Made by a program: the position numbers and the translations under genes. This document shows positions 34,856-43,230 of a stretch of 64,000 nt of DNA, in pieces. Each line of letters starts with the position of its first letter. The stretch's first letter is position 1. Origin of the DNA: Pseudomonadota bacterium. GTDB taxonomy: Bacteria; Pseudomonadota; Gammaproteobacteria; Steroidobacterales; Steroidobacteraceae. The notes beneath the pieces were generated by a model that saw only the letters and a list, made by a program, of their open reading frames with translations, had not been told where the DNA came from and did not search any database. The stretch spans positions 187,501 to 251,500 of the forward strand of contig JADJBE010000001.1 in assembly GCA_016703895.1 (NCBI GenBank). Direction: 5' to 3'.

Positions 34856-35863
34856 CTAAGGGCGGCGCTCGATCAGACCTGGTTGGGCCCAAGAGCCGGA
34901 ATCGATCGCAGCGGCAAGTTCGGCGGTGCGTGCTGCGATCGCGGCATAGTCGGTTTGGAAATAGCGTCGGGCGTAGCTCTCGACGGTCTCATCGACCTGG
35001 CACAACTGGTCGAGACGGCAGGAGAATTCGACCAACAGAGAATCGGCGCCGCAGTCGTAGCCGTGCTGACAGGCTAATAACCACCACGCCCATTGGTTGA
35101 GCGTCACGGTGCCAGCTTCTGCAACTAGAAGCGGCTGCGCTTCACCAATGAGCCAAAAGACCGCCGGATCGCGACTTTCTACGGCGGCCGCCAATAGTTC
35201 TCGCGGCACGCTGTTGTCTGGTTGCTCCAATTGATTGGCGGCACGCACCACCATGCGAGCGGCCAACATATCGTTAGCGGTCTTGGCCATGGCCACGGAG
35301 TGCCCAGACGCAGTTGCCTTGGCCAACCAGTCGCGCGCATCGCCATAGCGATTGCGCTGATTCTGAGTGAGCGTATGACAGGTCGCATACACTCGTTCGA
35401 CCCAGCGTGTGTTTTCCGTTGGTCGAACCGCGGCGCGCGCTAGTGCCTGATCGAGCGTCCGCCGGCGCTGGTTCGGCAGTCGGAACAGCGCGCCGTACTC
35501 ACGATCACAGAAGTCTAGTGCTGCAAATAGATAGTACTGGGCGTCAGGATCGCCCTGCTCCGCCATCGCGTGGATGCCGGCAGCATAGTCTGCATAGTTG
35601 CGGGATAGGCGAAACTCTCGTGAAATATCGCGAGCAACGTTGCGAGTCGTCCGTGGTTCAACCGACATGCCCCCGGCAGGCTGAGCAACTGGTGGTGATA
35701 GTTCGGCTTGCACAGGTTTCGGTGCGGACACCGCATGCGGCGCGGAGCTTAGGCGCGCGACAGTGTCATCTGCCGGCGGCGCCTTGGACTGCCAATACGC
35801 AACTAGCATGCCGGCGCCAAGCAGTAGCGAGGTCCAAATCACGACTCGACAGCTCAATGTCAT
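34856..35863 (-). CDS. Membrane-anchored protein of unknown function
   Basis: A 335-residue protein with one N-terminal hydrophobic helix (about residues 7-23; VVIWTSLLLGAGMLVAY), a Pro/Ala-rich linker (to about 75) and a helical domain. The latter contains AMAEQGDPDAQYYLFAALDFCDREYG, reminiscent of Sel1/TPR-like pairs, and several cysteines (CDREYG, CHTLTQ, CQHGYDCGAD, CRLDQLCQ), which suggests periplasmic disulfides. I do not recognise a named family. The gene stands alone: copy 1 of the repeat lies beyond its 3' end and it is divergent from the following gene with a 101-bp gap. Composition matches its neighbours. Confidence 0.6.
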   Translation of the reverse strand: MTLSCRVVIWTSLLLGAGMLVAYWQSKAPPADDTVARLSSAPHAVSAPKPVQAELSPPVAQPAGGMSVEPRTTRNVARDISREFRLSRNYADYAAGIHAMAEQGDPDAQYYLFAALDFCDREYGALFRLPNQRRRTLDQALARAAVRPTENTRWVERVYATCHTLTQNQRNRYGDARDWLAKATASGHSVAMAKTANDMLAARMVVRAANQLEQPDNSVPRELLAAAVESRDPAVFWLIGEAQPLLVAEAGTVTLNQWAWWLLACQHGYDCGADSLLVEFSCRLDQLCQVDETVESYARRYFQTDYAAIAARTAELAAAIDSGSWAQPGLIERRP

Positions 35864-35964
35864 AGCGCGGAATCGTCCAGCCAGAGTGGGTATCGGTTAC
35901 ACTAACTTTTGACAATCATCGCGCGATTGCCGCGCCATAACTATGTTCGATGGGGGTTTCAAGC

Positions 35965-36759
35965 ATGAAACGACTTTCAACCACTCTTGCCATACTGCTG
36001 GTGGCGGCCTTCGCCGCGAGTCCAATGCTCGTCCAAGCGCAGATGGGTGCCCCGAAAGAGAAAAGCGAAGTGGCGAAGCTCATCGAAGCGGCAATGGCGT
36101 CCAACATTCGCAGCGCCGACGAGCGTGCGCGCGACGCCAAAGAGCGCAAGCCGGTCGAGACGTTGGAATTCTTCGGTCTGCAGCCCAACATGACTGTGGT
36201 CGAGTTGATGCCAAGCGGCGGCTGGTATACCAAGATCCTGGCCCCGGTCCTCGCCGAGAAGGGCAAGCTGATCGTTGCGGTGGGTGGCGCGCGGTTGGCG
36301 CCAAAGCTGTTGGAATGGAAGCTCGATAAAGTCGAGGCGCAGGACGGCAAGTTCGAGTTTCGGCCTTCCGGCCAGTATGGCGTGGGAGAAATTGACGCCA
36401 TGGAGAGTCCGATCACCGGCGCCGACATGGTGTTGACGTTCCGCAATATGCATAACTTCACGCCCGCGGCACGCGCCAAGATCAATGCAACCGTGTTTGG
36501 CATGCTGAAGCCCGGTGGCATCTTTGGTGTCGTCGATCACACCCGCCGCCATATGGAACCTGGTGCGGTTGAAAACTGGCGCCGGATCGATCCGGTCGTG
36601 GTGATTCAAGAAGCAAGCGCGGCAGGTTTCGAGTTCGTAGGCTTCAGCGACCTGCACTTCCGCCCGGACGACGAGCTGCGTTACGACAGCCAACGCCCGA
36701 CTATTGCCGGTTACAGCGATCGGTTCACGCTGAAGTTCCGCAAGCCGATGACGAAGTAG
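35965..36759 (+). CDS. Exported predicted SAM-dependent methyltransferase (COG4798-like)
   Basis: A 264-residue protein with a clear Sec signal peptide (MKRLSTTLAILLVAAFAASPMLVQAQ, cleavage near residue 26). The mature part resembles a class I methyltransferase: VETLEFFGLQPNMTVVELMPSGGWYTKILAPVL takes the place of the SAM-binding region, and MLKPGGIFGVVDHTRR is the usual post-strand-5 motif. An exported methyltransferase is unusual because SAM is cytoplasmic; the family is nevertheless widespread and its activity is unproven. The ATG at 35965 has GGGGG upstream. It stands alone between two promoter-sized gaps. Confidence 0.75.
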   Translation: MKRLSTTLAILLVAAFAASPMLVQAQMGAPKEKSEVAKLIEAAMASNIRSADERARDAKERKPVETLEFFGLQPNMTVVELMPSGGWYTKILAPVLAEKGKLIVAVGGARLAPKLLEWKLDKVEAQDGKFEFRPSGQYGVGEIDAMESPITGADMVLTFRNMHNFTPAARAKINATVFGMLKPGGIFGVVDHTRRHMEPGAVENWRRIDPVVVIQEASAAGFEFVGFSDLHFRPDDELRYDSQRPTIAGYSDRFTLKFRKPMTK

Positions 36760-36837
36760 CTAACACGCGAAGTCGAACACGGTCCGCGTTGGTAGGTTGA
36801 GATTGCAACATCGGCCGGATTGGCGACACGCGCCGAC

Positions 36838-37221
36838 CTACCGCCGAACCGCAACCGCTTGTTTGAGCAGCACCTTGTCTGCTGTCAGCAGCCGCAACGT
36901 TTCCACCTCGCACTGGGCGAGTAGGAGCCGGTCAAAGGGATCGCCGTGCCGCAGTGCCACGTCGTGTACCGCGGCGGCATGGCGCCACGTTATATCGAGC
37001 GTCCGAAAGCCGGCCGAAATCGCCGCGTTTTCGATCGCAGCCAGCGGCTGCCCCAGCTCGAACTTGCCGAGTGCCGACTCGATGGCGATCTCCCAGAGGC
37101 TGGCGCTACTCACCCAACACTCGTTGTCCGGATCGGCGAGCACCGCTCTCGCTGGCGCAGGCAAACGCGGGCTGTCTGCTAGCGCCCACACCAAAATATG
37201 GGTATCAAGCAGAACCCTCAA
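36838..37221 (-). CDS. vapC: PIN-domain toxin (VapC family)
   Basis: Putative Mg-dependent RNase toxin of 127 residues. The acidic active-site residues of the PIN fold are present: Asp in LLDTHILVWAL, Glu in SSASLWEIAIES and Asp in HGDPFDRLLLAQ, with a further Asp in LLTADKVLL. The start codon overlaps the upstream antitoxin stop by 4 bp, the usual toxin-antitoxin arrangement. It ends 78 bp from the end of the convergent methyltransferase gene. The target RNA cannot be predicted from sequence. Confidence 0.92.
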   Translation of the reverse strand: MRVLLDTHILVWALADSPRLPAPARAVLADPDNECWVSSASLWEIAIESALGKFELGQPLAAIENAAISAGFRTLDITWRHAAAVHDVALRHGDPFDRLLLAQCEVETLRLLTADKVLLKQAVAVRR

Positions 37222-37472
37222 GCTTCGAGACCCGAACCAAACAGCCGCGCCGCATCGCGCTTGGACAGGGGCTTAAGCACCGCATCCATGAACTCGGTCG
37301 GAAACGCATCCTTCAGCGTACCCAGCCGTATACCCCGCCGCGGCTTCAGCCGGACAATTTCGACGACTGGCGTGCCGGCGCGCGCCAGTATCACTTTTTC
37401 ACCCGCTTCAGCCGCCTCCACCAATTGCGACAAAGTCGTCTTGGCCTGGTGGATATTCACTTTGCGCATCAT
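37218..37472 (-). CDS. Phd/YefM-type antitoxin
   Basis: An 84-residue antitoxin. The N-terminal Phd/YefM DNA-binding domain is seen in KVNIHQAKTTLSQLVEAAEAGEKVILARAGTPVVEIV (about residues 4-40). The C-terminal segment, which should wrap the toxin, has FPTEFMDAVLKPLSKRDAARLFG. GAGAG lies 5 bp before the first ATG (37472) and 8 bp before the second (37469); either may be used. It overlaps vapC by 4 bp and is preceded by a pair of 8-bp palindromes that probably serve as the operator for autorepression. Confidence 0.9.
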   Translation of the reverse strand: MMRKVNIHQAKTTLSQLVEAAEAGEKVILARAGTPVVEIVRLKPRRGIRLGTLKDAFPTEFMDAVLKPLSKRDAARLFGSGLEA

Positions 37473-37485
37473 CTGGCTCTCTTAA

Positions 37486-37502
37486 TTAGCTAACTTAGCT
37501 AA
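37486..37502. promoter_or_regulatory. Double palindrome, probable toxin-antitoxin operator
   Basis: Two copies of TTAGCTAA (37486-37493 and 37495-37502) separated by one base, each a perfect palindrome and together an inverted repeat. They lie 14-30 bp upstream of the antitoxin start. Phd/YefM antitoxins bind paired short palindromes in their own promoters, so autoregulation through this site is a reasonable inference. Confidence 0.65.
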
Positions 37503-37592
37503 GTTTGAATCAGCGATGCTCCGGGTACAAGCGGCAAAAATGACCGCATTCTCAAGAAATGGCGCTCACCGCCGCACCTGCCACCAGACAGG

Positions 37593-37946
37593 TCAGTCTC
37601 GACCCGCACCCCTGGCGCTCGATCGACGGGCTCGCGAGTCAGGCATGAACCACCCGAATAGCAACAACTCGACAACCATACGAAACTTGTCACGGCCACT
37701 CATCGGGCTATACAGCGGCGCATCGATCTCACGGTCGAAATCGCGCAGCAGTTCCAGCGCGGCTTCGACCTGCTCCTCCGGCACATAGATGCGCCGCGCG
37801 TTGTGGATATGCAACTGAACGCCAGGATAGAGGCCACCGAAGCCAGCGTTGTGCACGAAACAGAAGACATCGTGCGCCTCGAGCAACGCGACCGCGACTA
37901 CCAACTCTGAGTTGGTCTCAGGCGACAACACCGGTACAAGCGCCAC
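37593..37946 (-). CDS. DUF2007 domain protein
   Basis: A 117-residue protein of the DUF2007 group (sometimes described as putative prokaryotic signal-transducing proteins). The domain covers about residues 5-75: ETNSELVVAVALLEAHDVFCFVHNAGFGGLYPG, IHNARRIYVPEEQVEAALELL. The C-terminus has a hydrophobic stretch (MVVELLLFGWFMP) that could touch the membrane. The function is unknown. It is separated from the antitoxin operator region by 90 bp and from repeat copy 2 by 86 bp. Confidence 0.7.
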   Translation of the reverse strand: MALVPVLSPETNSELVVAVALLEAHDVFCFVHNAGFGGLYPGVQLHIHNARRIYVPEEQVEAALELLRDFDREIDAPLYSPMSGRDKFRMVVELLLFGWFMPDSRARRSSARGAGRD

Positions 37947-38032
37947 GTAAAACCTCTACAACACCGAAACTGTGCGACGACTCGCCTGAACTGGCCAGCG
38001 ATCGTTCGTGCGGCTCAAGTCTTGCTCCGACT

Positions 38033-38213
38033 CGCCCCTACGCTGGCGCTCGGTACACGTCTGTTGAGATCGCCGCAGCACACTCTCGGCGTGCTCCTGG
38101 CACACAAAGTCGTTAGCCGTGACGCCGGGGGAAGATGCGCGCCGGGAGCGTGCAAGGGAACGGCCGCAGGCCGCGATCGATCCAGACGTGCACCGAGCGC
38201 CAGCGTAGGGGCG
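38033..38213 (-). repeat. Structured dispersed repeat, copy 2
   Basis: Outer arms at 38033-38063 and 38183-38213 are complementary at 30 of 31 positions; the exception would be a G-U pair if transcribed on the minus strand. The arms share no evident similarity with the outer arms of the other copies, yet the 119-bp core (38064-38182) matches them closely, including the CGGCC-TGC-GGCCG hairpin, GCAAGGGAA (rc TTCCCTTGC) and GTTAGCCGTGACGCCGG. The element reads on the minus strand and begins 29 bp after the stop of the third PilT-like gene. Confidence 0.88.
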
Positions 38214-38242
38214 CCTCTCAGCCAGGCGTGATCGACAGATCG

Positions 38243-39358
38243 TTAGCCAAAATTGATCTTCGCTTCCAGATTCGCCCGCGAATCAGCGTGGTTGAGCGCC
38301 TCCTCGAGATCGATCCGATTTTGCTTATACAGCTCGAGCAATGCCACGTCGAAACTCTGCACGCCACTCTCGGAGCTGGCGATGATCGCCTCCTTGATAC
38401 CGGTGACGTCGCCCTTCTTGACCAGTTCCTGGATGTAGGGTGTGTTGATCATTACCTCGACAGCCGCGCAACGCTTACCGTCCCGCGCCGTGATCAGCCG
38501 TTGCGAGAGAATCGCCCGCAGATACTGCGACAGATCGAGGAACACCTGTGAGTGCTGCTCGCGCGGGAACATATTGATGACGCGGTCGAGCGTCTCGGCG
38601 CAGTTATTGGCGTGCAGTGTCGCCAGCACCAAGTGACCCGTGCCGGCCAAATCAATGGAAGCCTGCATGGTCTCGCGATCGCGGATCTCACCGATCAGGA
38701 TCACGTCCGGCGCCGCGCGCATCACGCTGCGCAGGGCGCGCGCGTACGTCTTGGTATCGAGCCCGACCTCACGCTGATTGACGATCGAACGCTTGTTGGT
38801 ATGCAGAAACTCGATCGGATCTTCGATCGTGACGATGTGATCGGAGGAGTTCTCGTTGCGGTAGTTGATCATCGCGGCTATTGAGGTGGACTTGCCCGAG
38901 CCGGTGGAACCCACCATCAACACCAGACCGCGCTTCATCATGATGAGGTCGCGCAGCACGTCGGGCATGTTGAGCTGCTCGAGCCGCGGCATGTCCGCCG
39001 TGATATAGCGCATCACCATGGCCGGAAAGCCACGCTGGTGGAACACGTTTACACGGAACCGCCCGAGGCCCGGCTCCGAGATCGCGAAGTCGATCTCCAA
39101 CTCGCGCTGAAAATACTCCAGCTGCTCCGGTGTCATCAATCCGTAGGCTGCCTGGCGCACCGTCTCAGGCGCGAGCACCTGCTTGTTGATCGGGATGATC
39201 TGCCCTTCGATCTTGATCTTGATGGGCGCGTTGGAGGTGAAGAACAGGTCCGACGCCTTCTTCTCCACCATCAGCTTGAATAGTGGCTTGGTATTGAGTC
39301 CTGCCGGACCTGCACCGGCGCTTACCGGCGACTCCACTGGTTCTGTCATCGCTGCCAT
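38243..39358 (-). CDS. PilT/PilU-family ATPase, third paralogue
   Basis: A 371-residue secretion-ATPase-superfamily motor. Conserved boxes: Walker A in GSTGSGKSTS, the Asp box in IVTIEDPIEFLH, Walker B in PDVILIGEIRDRET and the His box in TGHLVLATLHANN. The N-terminal domain has the ASDLFFTSNAPIKIKIEGQ motif of retraction ATPases. The extra N-terminal residues and a C-terminal RIDLEEALNHADSRANLEAKINFG tail set it apart from PilT. It is the third of three tandem paralogues, 28 bp after pilU. Likely an accessory retraction motor; true PilU is more probably the middle gene. Confidence 0.88.
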   Translation of the reverse strand: MAAMTEPVESPVSAGAGPAGLNTKPLFKLMVEKKASDLFFTSNAPIKIKIEGQIIPINKQVLAPETVRQAAYGLMTPEQLEYFQRELEIDFAISEPGLGRFRVNVFHQRGFPAMVMRYITADMPRLEQLNMPDVLRDLIMMKRGLVLMVGSTGSGKSTSIAAMINYRNENSSDHIVTIEDPIEFLHTNKRSIVNQREVGLDTKTYARALRSVMRAAPDVILIGEIRDRETMQASIDLAGTGHLVLATLHANNCAETLDRVINMFPREQHSQVFLDLSQYLRAILSQRLITARDGKRCAAVEVMINTPYIQELVKKGDVTGIKEAIIASSESGVQSFDVALLELYKQNRIDLEEALNHADSRANLEAKINFG

Positions 39359-39386
39359 CTAACTAACACCCCAACTCGATCGCCGA

Positions 39387-40580
39387 CTACAGCGAACGGC
39401 CTTTATCTTCGTCATCGAGGATCGCGAGGGCGCCCTCGTCGTCCAGATTCTTCTGCTCGCGCTTGCTGTCCAGCTTGATCTTCAGGCGCAACTCGTTCTT
39501 CGAGTCAGCGTTGCGCAACGCGTCCTCGTAGGACACATAGCCCCCCTCATACAGCTCGAACAGTGCCTGGTCGAAGGTCTTCATGCCCATTCGGTTGGAG
39601 CGCGCCATGACCTCTTTGATCTTGGTCACCTCACCCTTGAAAATGAGATCCTGGATCAGCGGTGAATTGAGCATGATTTCCATCGCCGCGATACGGCCTG
39701 CACCCGCTTCGCGCGGTATCAGGCGCTGCGAGATGAGCGCGCGCAGGTTGAGCGACAGATCCATCAGTAGCTGCTCGCGCCGCTCGTCAGGGAAAAAGTT
39801 GATGATGCGATCGAGCGCCTGGTTGGCGCTGTTCGCGTGCAATGTGGCGAGCACCAGATGGCCTGTCTCGGCGAACTGAATACCGTACTCCATCGTGTCG
39901 CGATCGCGAATTTCGCCGATCAGGATCACGTCGGGTGCCTGGCGCAGCGTGTTCTTGAGTGCCGCATGCCAGCTCTCGGTATCGACACCGACCTCGCGAT
40001 GCGTGACTACGCAGCCTTTGTGCTGGTGGACGTATTCCACCGGATCTTCGATTGTGACGATATGGCCGCGTGTCTTCTCGTTGCGATAGCCGGTCATCGC
40101 CGCAAGCGTCGTCGACTTACCAGAGCCGGTGCCGCCCACCACGATTACGAGGCCGCGCTTCGATAGCACGACTTCCTTCATCACGTGCGGCAGGTCGAGT
40201 TCTTCAAAGGTCGGAATCTTGGCGTTGATCAAGCGGATCACAGCACCGGTGCAGCCCTGCTGCACAAACGTATTGACGCGAAAACGCCCGATGCCGGGCG
40301 GCGCGATCGCAAAGTTGCATTCCTTGGTCGAATCGAATTCCTTGGTCTGCCGATCGTTCATGATCGCACGGACGAGCACGGCTGACTGCTCAGGAGTCAA
40401 TGCGCGCTCGCTCTGCGGGCGCACCTCGCCATCGATCTTAATGGCCGGCGGAAAGCCCGCCGTTATGAACAAGTCAGACGCTTTCTTGTCGACGACTCGC
40501 CGCAGCAAGTCCTGCATCAGCTTGATGCCCTGATCGCGATCCATTTTCGGCGGTTCGGACCGCGCTGCAGCAGTAGCCAT
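39387..40580 (-). CDS. pilU: Type IV pilus retraction ATPase PilU
   Basis: Accessory retraction motor working with PilT. Length 397 residues. Motifs: GGTGSGKSTT (Walker A), IVTIEDPVEYVHQHKGCVVTHREVG, PDVILIGEIRDRDTM (Walker B) and TGHLVLATLHANSANQALDRI. The segment with LKNTLRQAPDV and NQALDRIINFFPDERR is more like Pseudomonas PilU than the other two paralogues. A long acidic and basic C-terminal tail (EGALAILDDEDKGRSL) is present. The ATG overlaps the pilT stop by one base (TGATG), consistent with translational coupling. Confidence 0.93.
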   Translation of the reverse strand: MATAAARSEPPKMDRDQGIKLMQDLLRRVVDKKASDLFITAGFPPAIKIDGEVRPQSERALTPEQSAVLVRAIMNDRQTKEFDSTKECNFAIAPPGIGRFRVNTFVQQGCTGAVIRLINAKIPTFEELDLPHVMKEVVLSKRGLVIVVGGTGSGKSTTLAAMTGYRNEKTRGHIVTIEDPVEYVHQHKGCVVTHREVGVDTESWHAALKNTLRQAPDVILIGEIRDRDTMEYGIQFAETGHLVLATLHANSANQALDRIINFFPDERREQLLMDLSLNLRALISQRLIPREAGAGRIAAMEIMLNSPLIQDLIFKGEVTKIKEVMARSNRMGMKTFDQALFELYEGGYVSYEDALRNADSKNELRLKIKLDSKREQKNLDDEGALAILDDEDKGRSL

Positions 40581-41620
40581 CAGATTGCGTCCTTGTTGGT
40601 TGCCTTGTAGCGAGCTTCTTCTTTGCTAACAATGCCCTTGGCAACGAGTTCCGTCAGGCATTGGTCAAGCGTCTGCATACCTTGCGCCTGGCCGGTCTGG
40701 ATCGCCGAATACATCTGCGCGATCTTGCCTTCGCGAATCAGGTTACGAATGGCGGGCGTACCGATCATGATCTCGTGCGCGGCCACACGGCCGCCGCCGT
40801 TCTTTTTCATCAGGGTCTGCGAGATAACCGCCCGCAAACTCTCTGACAACATCGCGCGGACCATTTCTTTCTCCGCCGCCGGGAACACGTCGACCACGCG
40901 ATCGATCGTCTTGGCCGCAGAACTGGTGTGCAACGTACCGAACACCAAGTGGCCGGTTTCCGCCGCAGTCAGCGCTAAACGAATCGTCTCGAGGTCGCGC
41001 ATTTCGCCGACCAGCACGATGTCCGGGTCTTCGCGCAGTGCGGAACGCAGCGCCTCGGAGAAGCCGAGCGTGTCGCGATGCACTTCGCGCTGGTTCATCA
41101 GACAACGCTTGCTCTCATGCACGAACTCGATCGGATCTTCGATCGTGATGATGTGATCGGGCCGGTTGTCGTTGCAGTGGTTGACCATGCCAGCCAACGT
41201 GGTCGATTTTCCGGAACCTGTCGGCCCGGTGACGAGCACGAGACCGCGTGGCAGCATGCATAGGTCGCGGAAGGTCTTCGGCGCACCAAGGTCATCCAGC
41301 GACAGAATGACCGAGGGAATGTTGCGGAATACCGCCGCAGCACCGCGATTCTGGTTGAAGGCATTGACGCGAAACTGCGCCAGCTTCGGAATTTCGTACG
41401 AGAAGTCCGTTTCGAAGAACTCATCGTAATCCTTGCGCTGCTTGTCGTTCATGATGTCGTACACCATGCCGTGCACTTCTTTGTGCGTCATCGAAGGCAT
41501 GTTGATACGCTTCATGTCGCCGTCCACCCGTATCATGGGCGGCACACCGGCGGACAAGTGAAGGTCAGACGCGTTGTTCTTGACGGCGAACGCGAGTAAT
41601 TGGGCAACATCGACGGCCAT
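40580..41620 (-). CDS. pilT: Type IV pilus retraction ATPase PilT
   Basis: Main hexameric retraction motor, disassembling pilin at the pilus base and giving twitching motility. The 346-residue length is typical. Motifs: Walker A GPTGSGKSTT, Asp box HIITIEDPIEFVHE, Walker B PDIVLVGEMRDLET, His box TGHLVFGTLHTSSA, and the PilT C-terminal AIRNLIREGK (the AIRNLIRE motif needed for retraction). AGGGAG precedes the ATG at 41620. It is the first gene of a three-ATPase unit and divergent from yggS by 55 bp, a common gammaproteobacterial order. Confidence 0.97.
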   Translation of the reverse strand: MAVDVAQLLAFAVKNNASDLHLSAGVPPMIRVDGDMKRINMPSMTHKEVHGMVYDIMNDKQRKDYDEFFETDFSYEIPKLAQFRVNAFNQNRGAAAVFRNIPSVILSLDDLGAPKTFRDLCMLPRGLVLVTGPTGSGKSTTLAGMVNHCNDNRPDHIITIEDPIEFVHESKRCLMNQREVHRDTLGFSEALRSALREDPDIVLVGEMRDLETIRLALTAAETGHLVFGTLHTSSAAKTIDRVVDVFPAAEKEMVRAMLSESLRAVISQTLMKKNGGGRVAAHEIMIGTPAIRNLIREGKIAQMYSAIQTGQAQGMQTLDQCLTELVAKGIVSKEEARYKATNKDAI

Positions 41621-41675
41621 GCAAGCTCCCTGGCAATTTCACTGACGAGTATAGACTCGGGTATACCTCCCCTAT

Positions 41676-42370
41676 ATGTTATCCAGCCCGCAGAATTGCC
41701 CAGAAAGTGTCTGGAAAGTGCAGCAACGGATTGCAGCCGCTGCGGCGCGCGCTGGCAGAAGTGTCGACTCGGTCACGCTCGTCGCGGTTTCCAAAGGGCA
41801 GACCGCCGCAGCCATCGAGACCGTGGCCCGCGGCGGCGTCGAGCACTTTGGCGAGAACTACCTCCAAGAGGCGCTCGAGAAGATCGCGACGCTGCAGGCA
41901 CTGGAGCTGACCTGGCATTTTATCGGCCGCATTCAAACCAACAAAACGCGTGCGATCGCCGAGAATTTCGCGTGGGTCCACACCGTCGATCGGCTCAAGG
42001 TTGCCGAGCGGCTGGCGGCGCAGCGACCCTTCCATGCGCCGCCGCTCAATGTCTGCCTGCAAGTCCACATTGGCGGTGAGGACTCCAAAGGGGGCGTCGA
42101 GCCAGCCTCGCTCGCCGAACTGGCCACTGCGGTGCAAGGGCTGCCGCAGCTGCAATTGCGCGGCCTGATGTCCATGCCGCCGCCCGAGAGCGACGCGGCG
42201 CGGCAGCGCCATTGGTTGGTTGAAACGAAGCGCCTGTTCGATCAGCTCAACGAGCGTGGCTTCGCACTGGACACGCTCTCGATGGGAATGAGCGCGGACT
42301 TCGAGACCGCGATCGAGGCTGGGTCGACGCTCGTCCGTGTCGGGTCAGCCATTTTTGGCGCCGGCTTTGA
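41676..42370 (+). pseudogene. yggS: YggS/PLPBP pyridoxal-phosphate homeostasis protein, probable 3' frameshift
   Basis: PLP-binding protein needed for vitamin B6 balance. Family motifs are intact: VTLVAVSKGQ (PLP lysine), HFGENYLQEALEK, WHFIGRIQTNK and LSMGMSADFETAIEAGSTLVRVGSAIFGA. YggS proteins normally end just after AIFGAR. Here the frame instead runs on to 42626, about 200 bp into proC. One added base in GCGCCGG (42358-42364) would give FGARL followed by the TGA at 42368-42370 and a 231-residue protein. I therefore annotate the end at 42370 and treat the run-on as a one-base indel. Divergent from pilT; proC follows. Confidence 0.85.
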
Positions 42371-42421
42371 CTATAGTACGCAGCATGAATCATCGAACGA
42401 CACGGACTGGGCTGAGACGCG

Positions 42422-43225
42422 ATGCGAGCAGCATTCATCGGTGGCGGCAATATGGGTTCTGCGCTGGTACGCGGCCTGCTGGCGCACGGCGCGAAACCGA
42501 CCGATATCACCGTCGGTGAGTCCGCGCAGGCGCTGCGTGAACGGTTGGCAGCGGAGCTCGGCATCGCCGTCACCGCCGATAACCTGCTGGCCATCGAGCA
42601 GGCAGACATCGTCATCGTGGCCGTGAAGCCACAAGAGATGGCGGCCACACTGCAAGCATTGCGCGCCGGGCTACAGAGCCACAAGCCCGTGGTCATGTCG
42701 GTCGCCGCCGGATTGCGCATTGCCGACCTGAGCCGCTGGTGCGGTGCTGGCGTGCCGGTCATCCGTGCCATGCCGAATCGACCCGCACTCAACGGCGCAG
42801 GCGCGACCGCCTTGTTTGCGCCGCCTGCGACCACGCAAGCCGCGCGCGATATCGCGATGGTCGTTGCCCAATCGGTGGGAACCTGTGTCTGGGTCGATTC
42901 AGAAGCGCAGATGGATGCGGTCACCGCGCTCTCGGGCAGTGGGCCGGCGTATTTCTTCTTGTTGACCGAATTGATGATCGATGCGGCAGTTGCACAGGGC
43001 CTGCCGCGCGCCACCGCGAGCGAGCTTGCGATACAGACCTTGTTTGGTGCCGGCCAGATGGCGCGCGCCAGCGACGGCGATCTGGCCAGACTGCGTGCGG
43101 AAGTCACTTCCAAGGGTGGCACGACTGAGGCGGCGTTGCGCTCACTGGCAACTGACGACCTGCGTGGTATCGTGCACCGGGCACTCACCGCGGCGGCACA
43201 CCGCAGCCAGGAACTCGCTAACTAG
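42422..43225 (+). CDS. proC: Pyrroline-5-carboxylate reductase
   Basis: Last step of proline synthesis, NAD(P)H-dependent. The 267-residue protein has the N-terminal Rossmann motif AAFIGGGNMGSALVRGLL, the IVAVKPQ segment, VIRAMPNRPALNGAGATAL, and the conserved C-terminal region AVTALSGSGPAYFFLLTELMIDAAVAQGLPR and TSKGGTTEAALRSL. It sits in the usual pilT/yggS-proC-yggT neighbourhood. The yggS run-on frame overlaps its first 200 bp, which is best explained by a sequence error in yggS and not by a real overlap. Confidence 0.97.
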   Translation: MRAAFIGGGNMGSALVRGLLAHGAKPTDITVGESAQALRERLAAELGIAVTADNLLAIEQADIVIVAVKPQEMAATLQALRAGLQSHKPVVMSVAAGLRIADLSRWCGAGVPVIRAMPNRPALNGAGATALFAPPATTQAARDIAMVVAQSVGTCVWVDSEAQMDAVTALSGSGPAYFFLLTELMIDAAVAQGLPRATASELAIQTLFGAGQMARASDGDLARLRAEVTSKGGTTEAALRSLATDDLRGIVHRALTAAAHRSQELAN

Positions 43226-43230
43226 AACCT

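Noticed and set aside
38022..38231. Short Arg/Gly/Pro-rich frames in repeat copies (also 55657-56013 and 60631-60996)
   Set aside because: They share sequence only because the repeat is shared, cross its stems, and lack ribosome sites; they are by-products of the structured repeats.
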